Positions 10,573-20,363 of a DNA stretch of 64,000 nt are shown here, piece by piece. A program made the position numbers and the translations under genes. The DNA lies in assembly GCA_022641375.1 (NCBI GenBank), contig JALCDF010000002.1:1-64000 (forward strand), given 5' to 3'. The notes beneath the pieces were generated by a model. The model was given only the letters and a program-made list of their open reading frames with translations, made no database searches and was not told where the DNA came from. The DNA is from Megasphaera sp. Lineage in GTDB: Bacteria; Bacillota; Negativicutes; Veillonellales; Megasphaeraceae. Within the stretch, counting starts at the first letter, position 1. Every line of letters starts with the position of its first letter.

Positions 10573-11727
10573 ATGAAACCGAATTATAAGAGGATTATCC
10601 AAGAAAGCAAAGACGTTGTTTTATGGGTAATATCGGCCATTTGTGCGGCCTGCCTGTTGATTGGACTGCTGTTCTATCATTATACGGGCGATCCGTTCGG
10701 GGCCATCAAATATTTCCGTACGTTTTCCGTCATTGAATCCCATTATGCCGGAGCGGTTGAAAAAACGGATTTGTTCAACGGTTCTTTGGAAGGACTTGTC
10801 GGTAAGTTAGGAGACAAGCATTCCATTTATCTGGATGGTGAGAATTTCCAGTCGTTCTCTGATCAGACCATGGGGTCCTATGCTGGCATCGGTGTGTATC
10901 TGGGCCAGTCTGATGAAGGGGCACTGGTGGCCGGCGTCATGGATGACAGTCCTGCCGGAGATGCCGGTATTGTCCGCGGCGATATTATTCGTGCAGTGGA
11001 CGGCAAACCGACGAAAGGGTTGGAACTGGATGCCATTTCCAAATCCGTGCGCGGCCCGGCCGGGTCTTCAGTGACCCTTACGGTCGGCCACAATGGCGTG
11101 GATACGGATGTGACGCTGGAACGGCGGCAAATCCATATGAAGACGGTTGTCGGGCAGATGGTGGAAGGAACCCATATCGGGTATATCCGCGTTGCCATCT
11201 TCAGCGAAACGACCGGGGATGAATTTACCAGGCAGTATGAAGAATTGAAATCCCAGGGCATGGAAAAGCTGATTCTTGATTTGCGTGATAATCCGGGCGG
11301 CCTGGTGGATCAGGCGACGGAGGTGGCCAGTAATTTTGTGCCGCCGGGAAGTACGGTTATTTCATATACGAACCGGGCCGGCAAGGAAGAGACTTTTACG
11401 GCGAAGGGAACGGATGCGATTATTCCCATGGCCGTGCTCGTCAATGAAAATTCTGCCAGTGCTTCGGAAATCGTTGCCGGTGATGTCCAGGATTTGGAAC
11501 TGGGGCCAATCATCGGCGTCAAGAGTTATGGCAAGGGTACCGTCCAAGGCGTGTATCCCGTAGATGCCGGCAGTGCAATCAAGCTTACGGTAGCCAAGTA
11601 CAAAACGACCAATGGACGCGAAATCGATGGACAGGGAATTATCCCTGATATTGAAGTCGCACTGCAGCCGGAGGATACGGAAGATTATCAATTGGAAAAG
11701 GCGATAGAAGTACTCAGCAATCCGTAA
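10573..11727 (+). CDS. S41 family C-terminal processing peptidase with PDZ domain
   Basis: PDZ (GIGVYLGQSDEGALVAGVMDDSPAGDAGI) and NSASASEIVAGDVQD catalytic Ser region, LILDLRDNPGG. Confidence 0.93.
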   Translation: MKPNYKRIIQESKDVVLWVISAICAACLLIGLLFYHYTGDPFGAIKYFRTFSVIESHYAGAVEKTDLFNGSLEGLVGKLGDKHSIYLDGENFQSFSDQTMGSYAGIGVYLGQSDEGALVAGVMDDSPAGDAGIVRGDIIRAVDGKPTKGLELDAISKSVRGPAGSSVTLTVGHNGVDTDVTLERRQIHMKTVVGQMVEGTHIGYIRVAIFSETTGDEFTRQYEELKSQGMEKLILDLRDNPGGLVDQATEVASNFVPPGSTVISYTNRAGKEETFTAKGTDAIIPMAVLVNENSASASEIVAGDVQDLELGPIIGVKSYGKGTVQGVYPVDAGSAIKLTVAKYKTTNGREIDGQGIIPDIEVALQPEDTEDYQLEKAIEVLSNP

Positions 11728-11763
11728 ACCGGCGGTGAAGCCGCATAAGTTTCGCGAAATGTC

Positions 11764-11792
11764 TTTACAGATTGGCCATAATGCTATACAAT
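11764..11792 (+). promoter_or_regulatory. Predicted promoter upstream of obgE (TTTACA-N17-TACAAT)
   Basis: TTTACA at 11764-11769, 17-nt spacer, TACAAT at 11787-11792. Confidence 0.4.
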
Positions 11793-11836
11793 TTAATTTA
11801 GTAGTGTTTTTTAATTTGAATAAGGGACAGATAGAC

Positions 11837-11871
11837 AAGAGACATGGTATCTGTATGCTGTGTCTCTTTCT
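11837..11871 (+). terminator. Hairpin followed by U-rich tract in the obgE leader (terminator or attenuator candidate)
   Basis: AAGAGACA(TGG)...(CTG)TGTCTCTT stem followed by TCTTT, 20 nt before the obgE ATG. Confidence 0.5.
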
Positions 11872-11887
11872 TTATATGAGGTGAAAT

Positions 11888-13159
11888 ATGTTTATAGACA
11901 GAGCTAGAATATTTGTACAATCCGGCCGCGGTGGTGACGGCATGAGCAGTTTCCGTCATGAAAAATTCGTTCCCAAGGGCGGACCCGATGGCGGCGACGG
12001 CGGGCAGGGCGGCAGCGTTATCCTGGTTGCTGACAGCAATACGAATACCTTGGTAGATTTCCGGTATCGTCGTTTGTTTAAAGCCAAGATTGGCGGCAAG
12101 GGACAGGGCAGCAATAAGTATGGCCGGGACGCCGAAGATTTACGGATCGTGGTACCTGTCGGTACAATCGTCCGGGATGAAGCGACGGATCAGGTCATGG
12201 CTGATTTGAGTTCGCCAGGCCAGGAAGCCGTTATTGCCAAGGGCGGCCGTGGCGGCCGTGGCAACTGGCATTTCCGCAGCAGTGCGAACCGTACGCCGAC
12301 GTTTGCCGAAAAAGGCGAACCGGGGGAAGAACACTGGCTGCGTATGGAATTGAAGGTATTGGCCGACGTAGGTCTGCTGGGATATCCCAGTGTCGGCAAA
12401 TCCAGTATTTTGCGGAAAGTGTCGGCAGCACAGCCGGAAGTAGCCGAATATCATTTTACGACGCTAAATCCTATTTTAGGCGTGGTGACCTTACCGGAAA
12501 TGCGCAGTTTTGTCATGGCGGATATTCCCGGACTGATTGATGGTGCCGCCGAAGGCGTGGGGCTGGGATATGATTTCCTGCGGCATGTCGAACGAACGAA
12601 AATCCTGATCCACGTATTGGATGTATCGGGGATGGAAGGTCGGGATCCCATTGACGATTTTGAAAAAATCAATGCGGAACTTGCCAAGTACAGTGATAAA
12701 TTAGCTAAAAAATTGCAAATCGTCGCTGCCAATAAAATCGATATGCTGGGCGATTCGGATAATTTGGAACGGCTGCAGGCCTATATGGATGAACGGGGCA
12801 TAGAAGTATTCCCGATTTGTGCGCTCAGCGGCGAAGGCATGGATGCCTTGCTGGAACGGGTCTGGGAACGGTTGGAAGCGTACGATGAAACACCGGAAGA
12901 AACGACGGAAGAAGTCGTTTATAAAGCGAAAGAAAAACCGGATTTCGAAGTGAAACGCGGTGAAGACGGTGCCTTTGTCATTACGGGTCCCCGTATTGAA
13001 AATCTGGTGGCCATGACGAACTTTGATGATGACCAGTCGCTGCGGCGTTTCCAACGCATCTGGCGGTATATGGAATTGGATAAGCTGTTATTGTCCAAAG
13101 GGATAAAGGAAGGCAACACCGTCCGTATCTGCATGATGGAATTTGAATATCATCAATAG
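11888..13159 (+). CDS. obgE: GTPase ObgE/CgtA
   Basis: MFIDRARIFVQSGRGGDGMSSFRHEKFVPKGGPDGGDGGQGG glycine-rich Obg fold; GYPSVGKSSIL and DIPGLIDGA G motifs. Confidence 0.97.
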   Translation: MFIDRARIFVQSGRGGDGMSSFRHEKFVPKGGPDGGDGGQGGSVILVADSNTNTLVDFRYRRLFKAKIGGKGQGSNKYGRDAEDLRIVVPVGTIVRDEATDQVMADLSSPGQEAVIAKGGRGGRGNWHFRSSANRTPTFAEKGEPGEEHWLRMELKVLADVGLLGYPSVGKSSILRKVSAAQPEVAEYHFTTLNPILGVVTLPEMRSFVMADIPGLIDGAAEGVGLGYDFLRHVERTKILIHVLDVSGMEGRDPIDDFEKINAELAKYSDKLAKKLQIVAANKIDMLGDSDNLERLQAYMDERGIEVFPICALSGEGMDALLERVWERLEAYDETPEETTEEVVYKAKEKPDFEVKRGEDGAFVITGPRIENLVAMTNFDDDQSLRRFQRIWRYMELDKLLLSKGIKEGNTVRICMMEFEYHQ

Positions 13160-13223
13160 AACCTATAATAGGATCCGGCAGAAATGACAGCCGGTATCGG
13201 GATAGTTGTAAAGGAGAAAACTA

Positions 13224-13520
13224 GTGTTAGCAAAGGATAAACGAGAATTGAAATCATTGGCCAGTCAGATGCCGTCTGTCGTACAAATCGGTAAAGACGG
13301 ATTGAGCAATGCCGTCATCGACAGTGCCCGGGCAGCGATTACGGCGCGGGAACTCATCAAAGCCCACGTGCTGAATAATGCCAATATCGATACGAAGGAA
13401 ACCATGCAGGATTTGGCGGATATGCTCGGTGCCGAACTGGTACAGGTCATTGGCCACTATGGCATCCTGTTCAAGAAAAAAAATGAAAAATCGCATTATG
13501 AATTCGTCAAGGACGAATAA
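13224..13520 (+). CDS. yhbY: YhbY-type ribosome assembly RNA-binding (CRM domain) protein
   Basis: 98 aa; VVQIGKDGLSNAVIDSARAAITARELIKAHVLNN. Confidence 0.9.
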   Translation: MLAKDKRELKSLASQMPSVVQIGKDGLSNAVIDSARAAITARELIKAHVLNNANIDTKETMQDLADMLGAELVQVIGHYGILFKKKNEKSHYEFVKDE

Positions 13521-13550
13521 GAGCCAGTCTTTTTTACAGGGGAAGAGAAC

Positions 13551-14681
13551 ATGACAGATTTTCGTAAGAGTCTCAGAGATAAAAAGCGTATTATCGTCAA
13601 GGTCGGATCCAGTAATCTGACGCATGAAACAGGAAAATTGAATTATCATCGCATCGATCGTCTTGTCAGGGATATTGCCGATCTGGCCAATCAGGGCAAA
13701 CAGATGATCCTGGTATCTTCCGGCGCGGTCAGTGCGGGTATGGGACCATTGGGCCTGACCGAACGGCCGTCGAATATTCGGGAAAAACAGGCGGTAGCTG
13801 CCGTAGGACAGGGCATCCTGCTCCATATATATGAAAAGATGTTTCGCGAATACGGACAGACAGTGGGCCAGGTACTCCTGACACGAATGGATGCCCAGAA
13901 CCGCAGTAAATTCATGAATTCCCGGAATACGCTGCTGACGATGCTGGATATGGGAATCATTCCTATCATCAACGAAAACGATGTCGTCGCCGTCGACGAA
14001 TTCAAGATAGGTGATAATGATACCTTGTCGGCCATGGTGAGTACGATCATCGAAGCGGATCTGCTTATTTTGGTATCCGATGTGGAAGGTCTGTATACGG
14101 CCAATCCGCAGACGGATCCTGAGGCGAAACTCATTCCCGTAGTCGATGAAATAGATAAACATTTCTATGATATTGCCGGTGGTGCCGGTACGTCTATCGG
14201 TACGGGCGGCATGCGGACTAAGATCCAGGCTGCGGCGATTGCCACCTCGGCCGGTGCCGATATGGTCATTGCCACGGGTATCGATGACGGTGTTGTCGGC
14301 CGTATTTGTGCCGGCGAAGATATCGGGACGCTGTTTGTCGCTAAAGAAACGAATATTCATGCGAAAAAACGCTGGCTCCTGTCAGGCAGTAAGCCGGCCG
14401 GCCGCTTATTCGTCGATGCCGGCTGCCGCCGGGCGATCATCGAACGGGGCTCCAGCCTGCTGCCGGTAGGCATTACCGGTGTCGAAGGGACATTTCGTGA
14501 CGGTGATATCGTGACGGTCATGTATGACGGCATTGCCATAGCCAAAGGTGTCGTCAATTACAATAGTTATAATATTGATGTCATCAAAGGTCATCAGACC
14601 GGTGATATCGCTAAGATATTGGGGCATGAAGGTGTATATGAAGAAGTCATTCACCGCGATAATCTCGTGGCGATCCAATAG
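13551..14681 (+). CDS. proB: Glutamate 5-kinase with PUA domain
   Basis: IIVKVGSSNLTHETGKLNYHRI, FKIGDNDTLSAMV, GGAGTSIGTGGMRTKIQAA. Confidence 0.96.
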   Translation: MTDFRKSLRDKKRIIVKVGSSNLTHETGKLNYHRIDRLVRDIADLANQGKQMILVSSGAVSAGMGPLGLTERPSNIREKQAVAAVGQGILLHIYEKMFREYGQTVGQVLLTRMDAQNRSKFMNSRNTLLTMLDMGIIPIINENDVVAVDEFKIGDNDTLSAMVSTIIEADLLILVSDVEGLYTANPQTDPEAKLIPVVDEIDKHFYDIAGGAGTSIGTGGMRTKIQAAAIATSAGADMVIATGIDDGVVGRICAGEDIGTLFVAKETNIHAKKRWLLSGSKPAGRLFVDAGCRRAIIERGSSLLPVGITGVEGTFRDGDIVTVMYDGIAIAKGVVNYNSYNIDVIKGHQTGDIAKILGHEGVYEEVIHRDNLVAIQ

Positions 14682-14692
14682 AGGAGGAGTCT

Positions 14693-15940
14693 ATGGAATC
14701 GGAAGTAGTCGTAAAAGCCAGGGCTGCCCATACGGCAGCGCGTCAACTGGCTGCTGCGCCGACCACGCAGAAAGACAAGGCGCTGGCGAATATCGCCGCG
14801 GCGTTGGAAGCCCATACGGCGGATATCGTATCAGATAATCAGGCTGATCTGGCTCATGCGGCAGCGAATGGTATGAGTGCAGCCATGCTGGACCGGTTGA
14901 AGCTTACACCGGATCGCATCCGGGATATTGCTGCCGGTGTACGGCAGGTCATTGCCTTGCCGGATCCGTCAGGCCGCTGCCTGGATGAATGGGACCGGCC
15001 GAACGGTCTGCACATCCGGAAGGTAACGGTGCCGTTAGGCGTCATTGCCATTATTTATGAATCCCGACCGAACGTTACGGTCGATGCGGCGGCGTTATGC
15101 ATCAAATCAGGCAATGCCTGCGTGCTTCGCGGCGGCAGCGAATCCATTCATTCCAATACGGCGCTGGCCCGGGTATTGAAAGAAGGCCTGGAAGAAGCAG
15201 GTCTCAGTCCCGACGGCATCGCGTTGTTGGAAAATACGGACAGAAGTCTGGTCAAAGAGCTGCTGACGCTGCGCCGGTATATCGATCTGGCGATTCCCCG
15301 CGGTGGTGCCGGATTGATCCATATGGTCACGACGACGGCTACGGTGCCGTGTATCGAAACGGGCAGCGGCATCTGTCATGTGTATGTGGACAAGGATGCT
15401 GATCTGGATATGGCGGTTCGTATCATCGAGAACGCCAAGGTATCCCGCCCGTCAACCTGTAATGCCATGGAAACCCTCCTGGTCCATCAGGATATTGTCC
15501 AAGACCTCATGGACAAGCTGGTTCCGGTCCTGAAGGAAAAACATGTCGAACTGCGAGGCGACGATACGGTCCGGGATGCGGACAGCACGATTGCCGCTGC
15601 GCATGAAGAAGACTGGGAAACAGAATATAATGCGTTGATCTTATCCATCAAGACGGTACATTCACTGGAAGAAGCCCTGGATCATATCCGCCGCTTCAGT
15701 ACCCATCATTCGGAAACAATTGTTACGGAAAATAAAGATACAGCCGATATATTTTTGCGGGATGTGGATTCGGCGGCCGTTTATGTCAATGCGTCTACGC
15801 GGTTTACCGACGGATTCGAATTCGGCTTTGGCGCAGAAATAGGCATCAGCACGCAGAAGCTCCACGTTCGCGGGCCTATGGGCTTAACGGCATTAGTGAC
15901 ATATAAATACCTGATTCACGGTCAGGGGCAGATACGCTGA
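14693..15940 (+). CDS. proA: Glutamate-5-semialdehyde dehydrogenase
   Basis: PLGVIAIIYESRPNVTVDAAALCIKSGNACVLRGGSES; SRPSTCNAMETLLVH catalytic Cys. Confidence 0.97.
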   Translation: MESEVVVKARAAHTAARQLAAAPTTQKDKALANIAAALEAHTADIVSDNQADLAHAAANGMSAAMLDRLKLTPDRIRDIAAGVRQVIALPDPSGRCLDEWDRPNGLHIRKVTVPLGVIAIIYESRPNVTVDAAALCIKSGNACVLRGGSESIHSNTALARVLKEGLEEAGLSPDGIALLENTDRSLVKELLTLRRYIDLAIPRGGAGLIHMVTTTATVPCIETGSGICHVYVDKDADLDMAVRIIENAKVSRPSTCNAMETLLVHQDIVQDLMDKLVPVLKEKHVELRGDDTVRDADSTIAAAHEEDWETEYNALILSIKTVHSLEEALDHIRRFSTHHSETIVTENKDTADIFLRDVDSAAVYVNASTRFTDGFEFGFGAEIGISTQKLHVRGPMGLTALVTYKYLIHGQGQIR

Positions 15941-16101
15941 TGTTGCGGACATTGCGGGGCTATTGGCGGACAATATGCCAGTATGCGGCAGCACCGAAAA
16001 CCCGTTTTGAATATCGGCATTATTTCTATTTCTTGGTATTATTTTCAATGGTTATCGCCATCATTTGGGGAGGGATATACATTTATCATGGAAATCACTA
16101 G
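15940..16101 (+). CDS. Putative 53-aa single-pass membrane protein (not in the ORF track)
   Basis: ATG overlaps the proA stop (TGATG); reads MLRTLRGYWRTICQYAAAPKTRFEYRHYFYFLVLFSMVIAIIWGGIYIYHGNH*; stop lies just inside nadD; CAGGGGCAG SD-like sequence upstream. Confidence 0.5.
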   Translation: MLRTLRGYWRTICQYAAAPKTRFEYRHYFYFLVLFSMVIAIIWGGIYIYHGNH

Positions 16102-16705
16102 GCTGGGGATCATGGGCGGCACGTTTAATCCCATCCATTTGGGACATTTGATGATTGCTGAAGAGGCGAGACAGAAATTCCATCTCGATAAGGTCCTGTT
16201 CATACCTTCATATATTACGCCGAATAAAAATGTCAACGGTGCGACAGCCCAGCAGCGCCTGACCATGGTACGTCTGGCTACGGCAGATAATCCGTACTTC
16301 ACTGTCAGTGATATGGAGATGTGCCGCCGCGGGAATTCCTATACGGTAGACACATTGAAATTCTTGAAGAAACTGTATGGCCCTTCCTATATTTTATATT
16401 TTATTTCCGGTACGGATACGATTCAGGATCTGCCGAATTGGTATCATCCCGAAGAAATATTACAGTTGTGTCAGTTTATCGGTGCGACCCGTCCGGATGG
16501 CACCGAATCGATTGGCCCTATCATCGAGCATTTTGGTGAATTAGGCAAACATATCCTCAAACTTACTGTTCCGACTATGGAAATATCTTCGACGGAATTG
16601 CGGAGTCGTATTCGTACCGGATTGTCTGTGCGATATATGATGCCGAAACCTGTTGTTGAATATATTAAGAAAAATGGGGTATATCAATGCGCAATAAAGA
16701 ATTAG
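16088..16705 (+). CDS. nadD: Nicotinate-nucleotide adenylyltransferase
   Basis: MEITRLGIMGGTFNPIHLGHLMIAEEARQKFHLDKVLFIPS; ISSTELRSRIRTG. Start preferred at 16088 over the track start 15983. Confidence 0.95.
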   Translation: MEITRLGIMGGTFNPIHLGHLMIAEEARQKFHLDKVLFIPSYITPNKNVNGATAQQRLTMVRLATADNPYFTVSDMEMCRRGNSYTVDTLKFLKKLYGPSYILYFISGTDTIQDLPNWYHPEEILQLCQFIGATRPDGTESIGPIIEHFGELGKHILKLTVPTMEISSTELRSRIRTGLSVRYMMPKPVVEYIKKNGVYQCAIKN

Positions 16706-17292
16706 AAGAAAAAATCAAGACTGATCTACGCCAGGGACTGTCCCCGCACCGGTACGAACATGTCCTGGGGGTAGCTGCCGCAGCCAGGAACCTGGCAGAA
16801 CGATATGGATATGATCCGGATACGGCTGAATTGGCAGGGCTTCTCCACGATGTTGCCAAGCAATTGGATTTGAAGCAAATGCAGATATTGGCCCGCCGTT
16901 CTTTTGCGGATACGCTGCCGGCAGCCATCATGTCCGTAGGCAGCCTGCTGCATGGGTATGCGGCGGTTACGGTTGCCAAAGAAAAATATAGTCTTACGGA
17001 TATGGATTTGCTGAATTCCCTGGCCCATCATACGACCGGTGCAGAGCACATGAGCAAGCTGGAAAAAATCATTTTTATTGCTGATTATATCGAGGTGCAT
17101 CGTGATTTTGACGGCGTGGACCACCTGCGCGACATCGCGGCTGCAGATCTGGATGAAGCGGTATTGGCCGGATATGATTCTACTATCAGTCATTTATTGG
17201 AACAACAGAAATGCATTTTTATCGGTACGGTCCGCAATCGGAACGCACAAATCGGCTATATGGAATCGTTACATAGGAAGGCATCAGTATGA
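16687..17292 (+). CDS. yqeK: YqeK-like HD-domain hydrolase (bis(5'-nucleosyl)-tetraphosphatase type)
   Basis: HRYEHVLGVA ... AGLLHDVAKQ ... HHTTGAEHMSKLEKIIFIADYIE; downstream of nadD. Confidence 0.92.
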   Translation: MRNKELEEKIKTDLRQGLSPHRYEHVLGVAAAARNLAERYGYDPDTAELAGLLHDVAKQLDLKQMQILARRSFADTLPAAIMSVGSLLHGYAAVTVAKEKYSLTDMDLLNSLAHHTTGAEHMSKLEKIIFIADYIEVHRDFDGVDHLRDIAAADLDEAVLAGYDSTISHLLEQQKCIFIGTVRNRNAQIGYMESLHRKASV

Positions 17293-18308
17293 ACGACACA
17301 AAGGAGAAAAAAAAATCAGTAAAGAAACGCCGTATTCCACCGACGGGCGGTCATCGTTGGTTTCGTATCATCGGTATTGCCGTCGTCATTATCCTGATGA
17401 TTGTCTTTTGCGTGCTGGCGTGGAACCATTATCGGGCATCCCAGTCACCTGCAGACCGGCTGGATGCCGTTCAAAGCGGGTTTGATGGATCCTTCACCCA
17501 GGCGAGTGCTGACGTGCCATTATACGTACTGGTCATCGGCATCGATGGAAAAGATCCCCAGCAGGCTAATTTTATCGGCGTGGCGGCAATCAACAAGGAT
17601 AAAAAACATATTGACTTTATCATGCTGCCGGATAATACGAAAATAGAAGGCCGCAAGAAGAAGGGTATCCAGGAACTTCAGAATGTGTATACGGAAGGCG
17701 ACTTATCCCTGACCCGGGCGGTCGTAGAAGATACGTTCCATATCCCCATTCCGTTCTATGCCGTATTTACGGCGGACTCATTTTCTAAAATGGTCGATAT
17801 GAGCGGCGGGCTCCCGATGTATGTGGAAAAGGATATGTATCATGCCGACAGTAACGGCGATACGGATATCAATATATTCCAGGGATATCAGAAACTGAAC
17901 GGGCAGGAAGCGCTGGGATACATGCGTTATATCGATGAAGAAGGTTACTTGCCGCGGACGCAGCGGCAGGAACGGTTCGTGAAGCTGTTTTATGCCGACC
18001 GGGAAGATCGTTTCGGCATTAGCAATGTATTGTTCATGTATCGTTTTTGGAATACGGTCGATTCTAATATCTCGGCCAAGGATATGGCCAAACTGGCCTT
18101 TGCGTTCCGGAATATTCCCGCAGATGATATCAGTTTTTATATCCTGCCGGGAGAAGCGATGCGGGAGAAATCTGAAAATGATAAATCAACCGATCTTTAC
18201 TGGACCTTTGATCCCGTAGAAGTACAAAAGATTATTGGGACAACAAACAATGCCATTTCTACGCCTCCGGACCCGGAAAGCAAGAATCAGGAAAATAAGA
18301 AGGAATAG
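17289..18308 (+). CDS. LytR-CpsA-Psr (LCP) family protein
   Basis: N-terminal TM; VLVIGIDGKD, SLTRAVVEDTFHIPIPFYAVF, GYMRYIDEEGYLPRTQRQERF. Confidence 0.9.
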   Translation: MNDTKEKKKSVKKRRIPPTGGHRWFRIIGIAVVIILMIVFCVLAWNHYRASQSPADRLDAVQSGFDGSFTQASADVPLYVLVIGIDGKDPQQANFIGVAAINKDKKHIDFIMLPDNTKIEGRKKKGIQELQNVYTEGDLSLTRAVVEDTFHIPIPFYAVFTADSFSKMVDMSGGLPMYVEKDMYHADSNGDTDINIFQGYQKLNGQEALGYMRYIDEEGYLPRTQRQERFVKLFYADREDRFGISNVLFMYRFWNTVDSNISAKDMAKLAFAFRNIPADDISFYILPGEAMREKSENDKSTDLYWTFDPVEVQKIIGTTNNAISTPPDPESKNQENKKE

Positions 18309-18373
18309 ATCGTGTGATTCCATGAATACAAAAATAAGAATTTGTTATTATTAAAATAAAAGGAGAATGTGTA

Positions 18374-18751
18374 ATGCCATTAGAAGTAAAAGTATCAAAA
18401 GAAGAAAAAGAATTAAAAAGCTATGAAATCGCAGCGCAGGCTGCTAGTGATAAAAAAGCCTGGGATATCGTGACCCTTAATATGGAAGAATCCTCCATGA
18501 TGGCTGATTATTTCGTCATCTGCAGTGCCCGCAACAATCGGCAGACCCAGAGTATTGCCGACAATATAGAAGAAAAAATGGAAGAAAACGGCTATGACAT
18601 CCGTCATGTCGAAGGGTATCGTGCCGGCAAATGGATCCTGATCGATGCCGGTGAAGTAGTAGCCCATGTGTTTGTTGAAAACGACCGCCAGTACTATGAT
18701 TTAGAAAATTTATGGTGCAATGCGGAACGGATTCCGTTTGAAGGTGAATAA
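18374..18751 (+). CDS. rsfS: Ribosome silencing factor RsfS
   Basis: SSMMADYFVICSARNNRQTQSIADNIEE ... GKWILIDAGEVVAHVFVENDRQYYDLENLW. Confidence 0.95.
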   Translation: MPLEVKVSKEEKELKSYEIAAQAASDKKAWDIVTLNMEESSMMADYFVICSARNNRQTQSIADNIEEKMEENGYDIRHVEGYRAGKWILIDAGEVVAHVFVENDRQYYDLENLWCNAERIPFEGE

Positions 18752-18752
18752 T

Positions 18753-19613
18753 ATGACATCCTTATTACAAGAAAACAGTATCGCTACGCTGGAAGTCCTC
18801 CGTACCAGTGATATGGGGGCATTCCTGAACGGTGGTACCGGGAATACCAATGATGATATACTCCTTCATAAAAATCAGCAGGTCCATCCGGTGCAGATTG
18901 GCGACAGCGTAACGGTGTTTCTGTATCACGATCCGAATGGCCGGCTGACAGCCAGCATGAACCTGCCAAAAATCAAGATCGGTCAGATCGGCTATGCGCC
19001 GGTCATCAATACGACGAAATTCGGTGCCTTTGTCGATGTCGGTACGGAACGGGGGATTTTCATGCCCTTTGCTGAAATGAAAGGCCGGCCTAAGGAAGGC
19101 GAATATATCTGGATCAAGCTGTATGAAGATAAATCGCACCGGCTGGCAGTATCCATGGAAGTCGAAGACGAAATGCGGCGGGCATCCAAATCGGCTGCCG
19201 ATGCCAAAATCGGTGACTGGGTAGAAGGTGCCGTATATAATATGACCGAACAGGGTGCTTACCTGATGACGCGGGAACGGTGGATCGCCTTTTTACACCG
19301 CAGTGAATTCCTCGGCCCCATTATGATTGGACAGATTATCAAGGGGCGCATTACCTTCCTGCGTGAAGATGGACGTATCAATATCTCTCTGCGCCAGGTC
19401 AAAGAAACGGCCATGATCAATGATAGTGACAAAATCATTGCCTTCCTGCAACAGCGCAATGGAAAGATGCCCTATGGCGATAAGACGGCTCCGACCGTCA
19501 TCAAGGCTAAATTTGGCCTGAGCAAAGCCGCGTTCAAGCGGGCCATAGGCCATCTCATGAAAGAACATAAAATCCGTCAGCAAGATGGATGGACTTATTT
19601 AAATGAAGAATAA
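18753..19613 (+). CDS. S1-like RNA-binding protein, CvfB family
   Basis: ATG at 18753; LRTSDMGAFLNGGTGNTNDDILLHKNQ; repeated S1 domains; C-terminal winged helix. Confidence 0.88.
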   Translation: MTSLLQENSIATLEVLRTSDMGAFLNGGTGNTNDDILLHKNQQVHPVQIGDSVTVFLYHDPNGRLTASMNLPKIKIGQIGYAPVINTTKFGAFVDVGTERGIFMPFAEMKGRPKEGEYIWIKLYEDKSHRLAVSMEVEDEMRRASKSAADAKIGDWVEGAVYNMTEQGAYLMTRERWIAFLHRSEFLGPIMIGQIIKGRITFLREDGRINISLRQVKETAMINDSDKIIAFLQQRNGKMPYGDKTAPTVIKAKFGLSKAAFKRAIGHLMKEHKIRQQDGWTYLNEE

Positions 19614-19617
19614 GAGC

Positions 19618-19658
19618 AACGCCGCTCACATATCTGATATGTGGGCGGTGTTTTTTTA
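19618..19658 (+). terminator. Rho-independent terminator after the S1 protein gene
   Basis: ACGCCGCTCACATATC-TGATATGTGGGCGGTGTTTTTTT hairpin with T run. Confidence 0.88.
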
Positions 19659-19811
19659 TGACCGGCGGATAGGATACCGGTGACAGAAAAATATCAATCT
19701 GTCTCATTTACTATAGCCTGGTTATATAATATAATAAAGTACAGATTTACAATATGAATGGATATTACCTTGGCCAACGTAGTATACAGTTCCGTATAAG
19801 GGGAGGATACT

Positions 19812-20351
19812 ATGTCTATTTCACAAAAAAAACCGGTAACGACTCGGACGATTACAATGACGGCTGTGTTGACAGCCATTATCTTTATCATGACCTTTGT
19901 GCCTCGTATCCCGATTCCGCTGGGGTACGCTCATCTGGGCGATGCGGTGATTTTTATGACGGTATTGTTTGCCGGACGTCGCGATGCAGCGATAGCGGCA
20001 TCTGTGGGCTCAGCCCTGTCAGATCTTATCGGCGGTTTTCCTATCTGGATCATACCGACAGTACTCATCAAATGGGTGATGATAGAAATCGTCTTCAGGA
20101 TGAGCCATCCGGAACGGGGAACTGTTAAAATACCATCGGTGCGTACATTTTGGGCATTTTTAGTATCAGCCGCCTGGATGGCCGTATCCTATACTGCTGC
20201 CGGCGCTGTCTTATATGGCAGCATGGCTGCCAGCACGGCTATGATTCCCGGCCTTATCGGTGAAGGGGTCATCAATATGGTCGTGGCTGTCGCTGTTGGT
20301 ACGGTATTGCAGCGATATCATATTTCCAAGGTGATACACAATGAGGAATAA
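19812..20351 (+). CDS. ECF transporter S component, probable vitamin B6-type substrate
   Basis: 179 aa; TAVLTAIIFIMTFVPRIPIPLGYAHLGDAVIFM ... GSALSDLIGGFPIWIIPTVLIKWVMIE; adjacent to a pyridoxine-type kinase. Confidence 0.8.
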   Translation: MSISQKKPVTTRTITMTAVLTAIIFIMTFVPRIPIPLGYAHLGDAVIFMTVLFAGRRDAAIAASVGSALSDLIGGFPIWIIPTVLIKWVMIEIVFRMSHPERGTVKIPSVRTFWAFLVSAAWMAVSYTAAGAVLYGSMAASTAMIPGLIGEGVINMVVAVAVGTVLQRYHISKVIHNEE

Positions 20352-20363
20352 AGGTGTGTGTGG

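Noticed and set aside
13254-14360. 368-aa minus-strand ORF opposite yhbY/proB
   Set aside because: Antisense shadow of two well-supported genes; no motifs.
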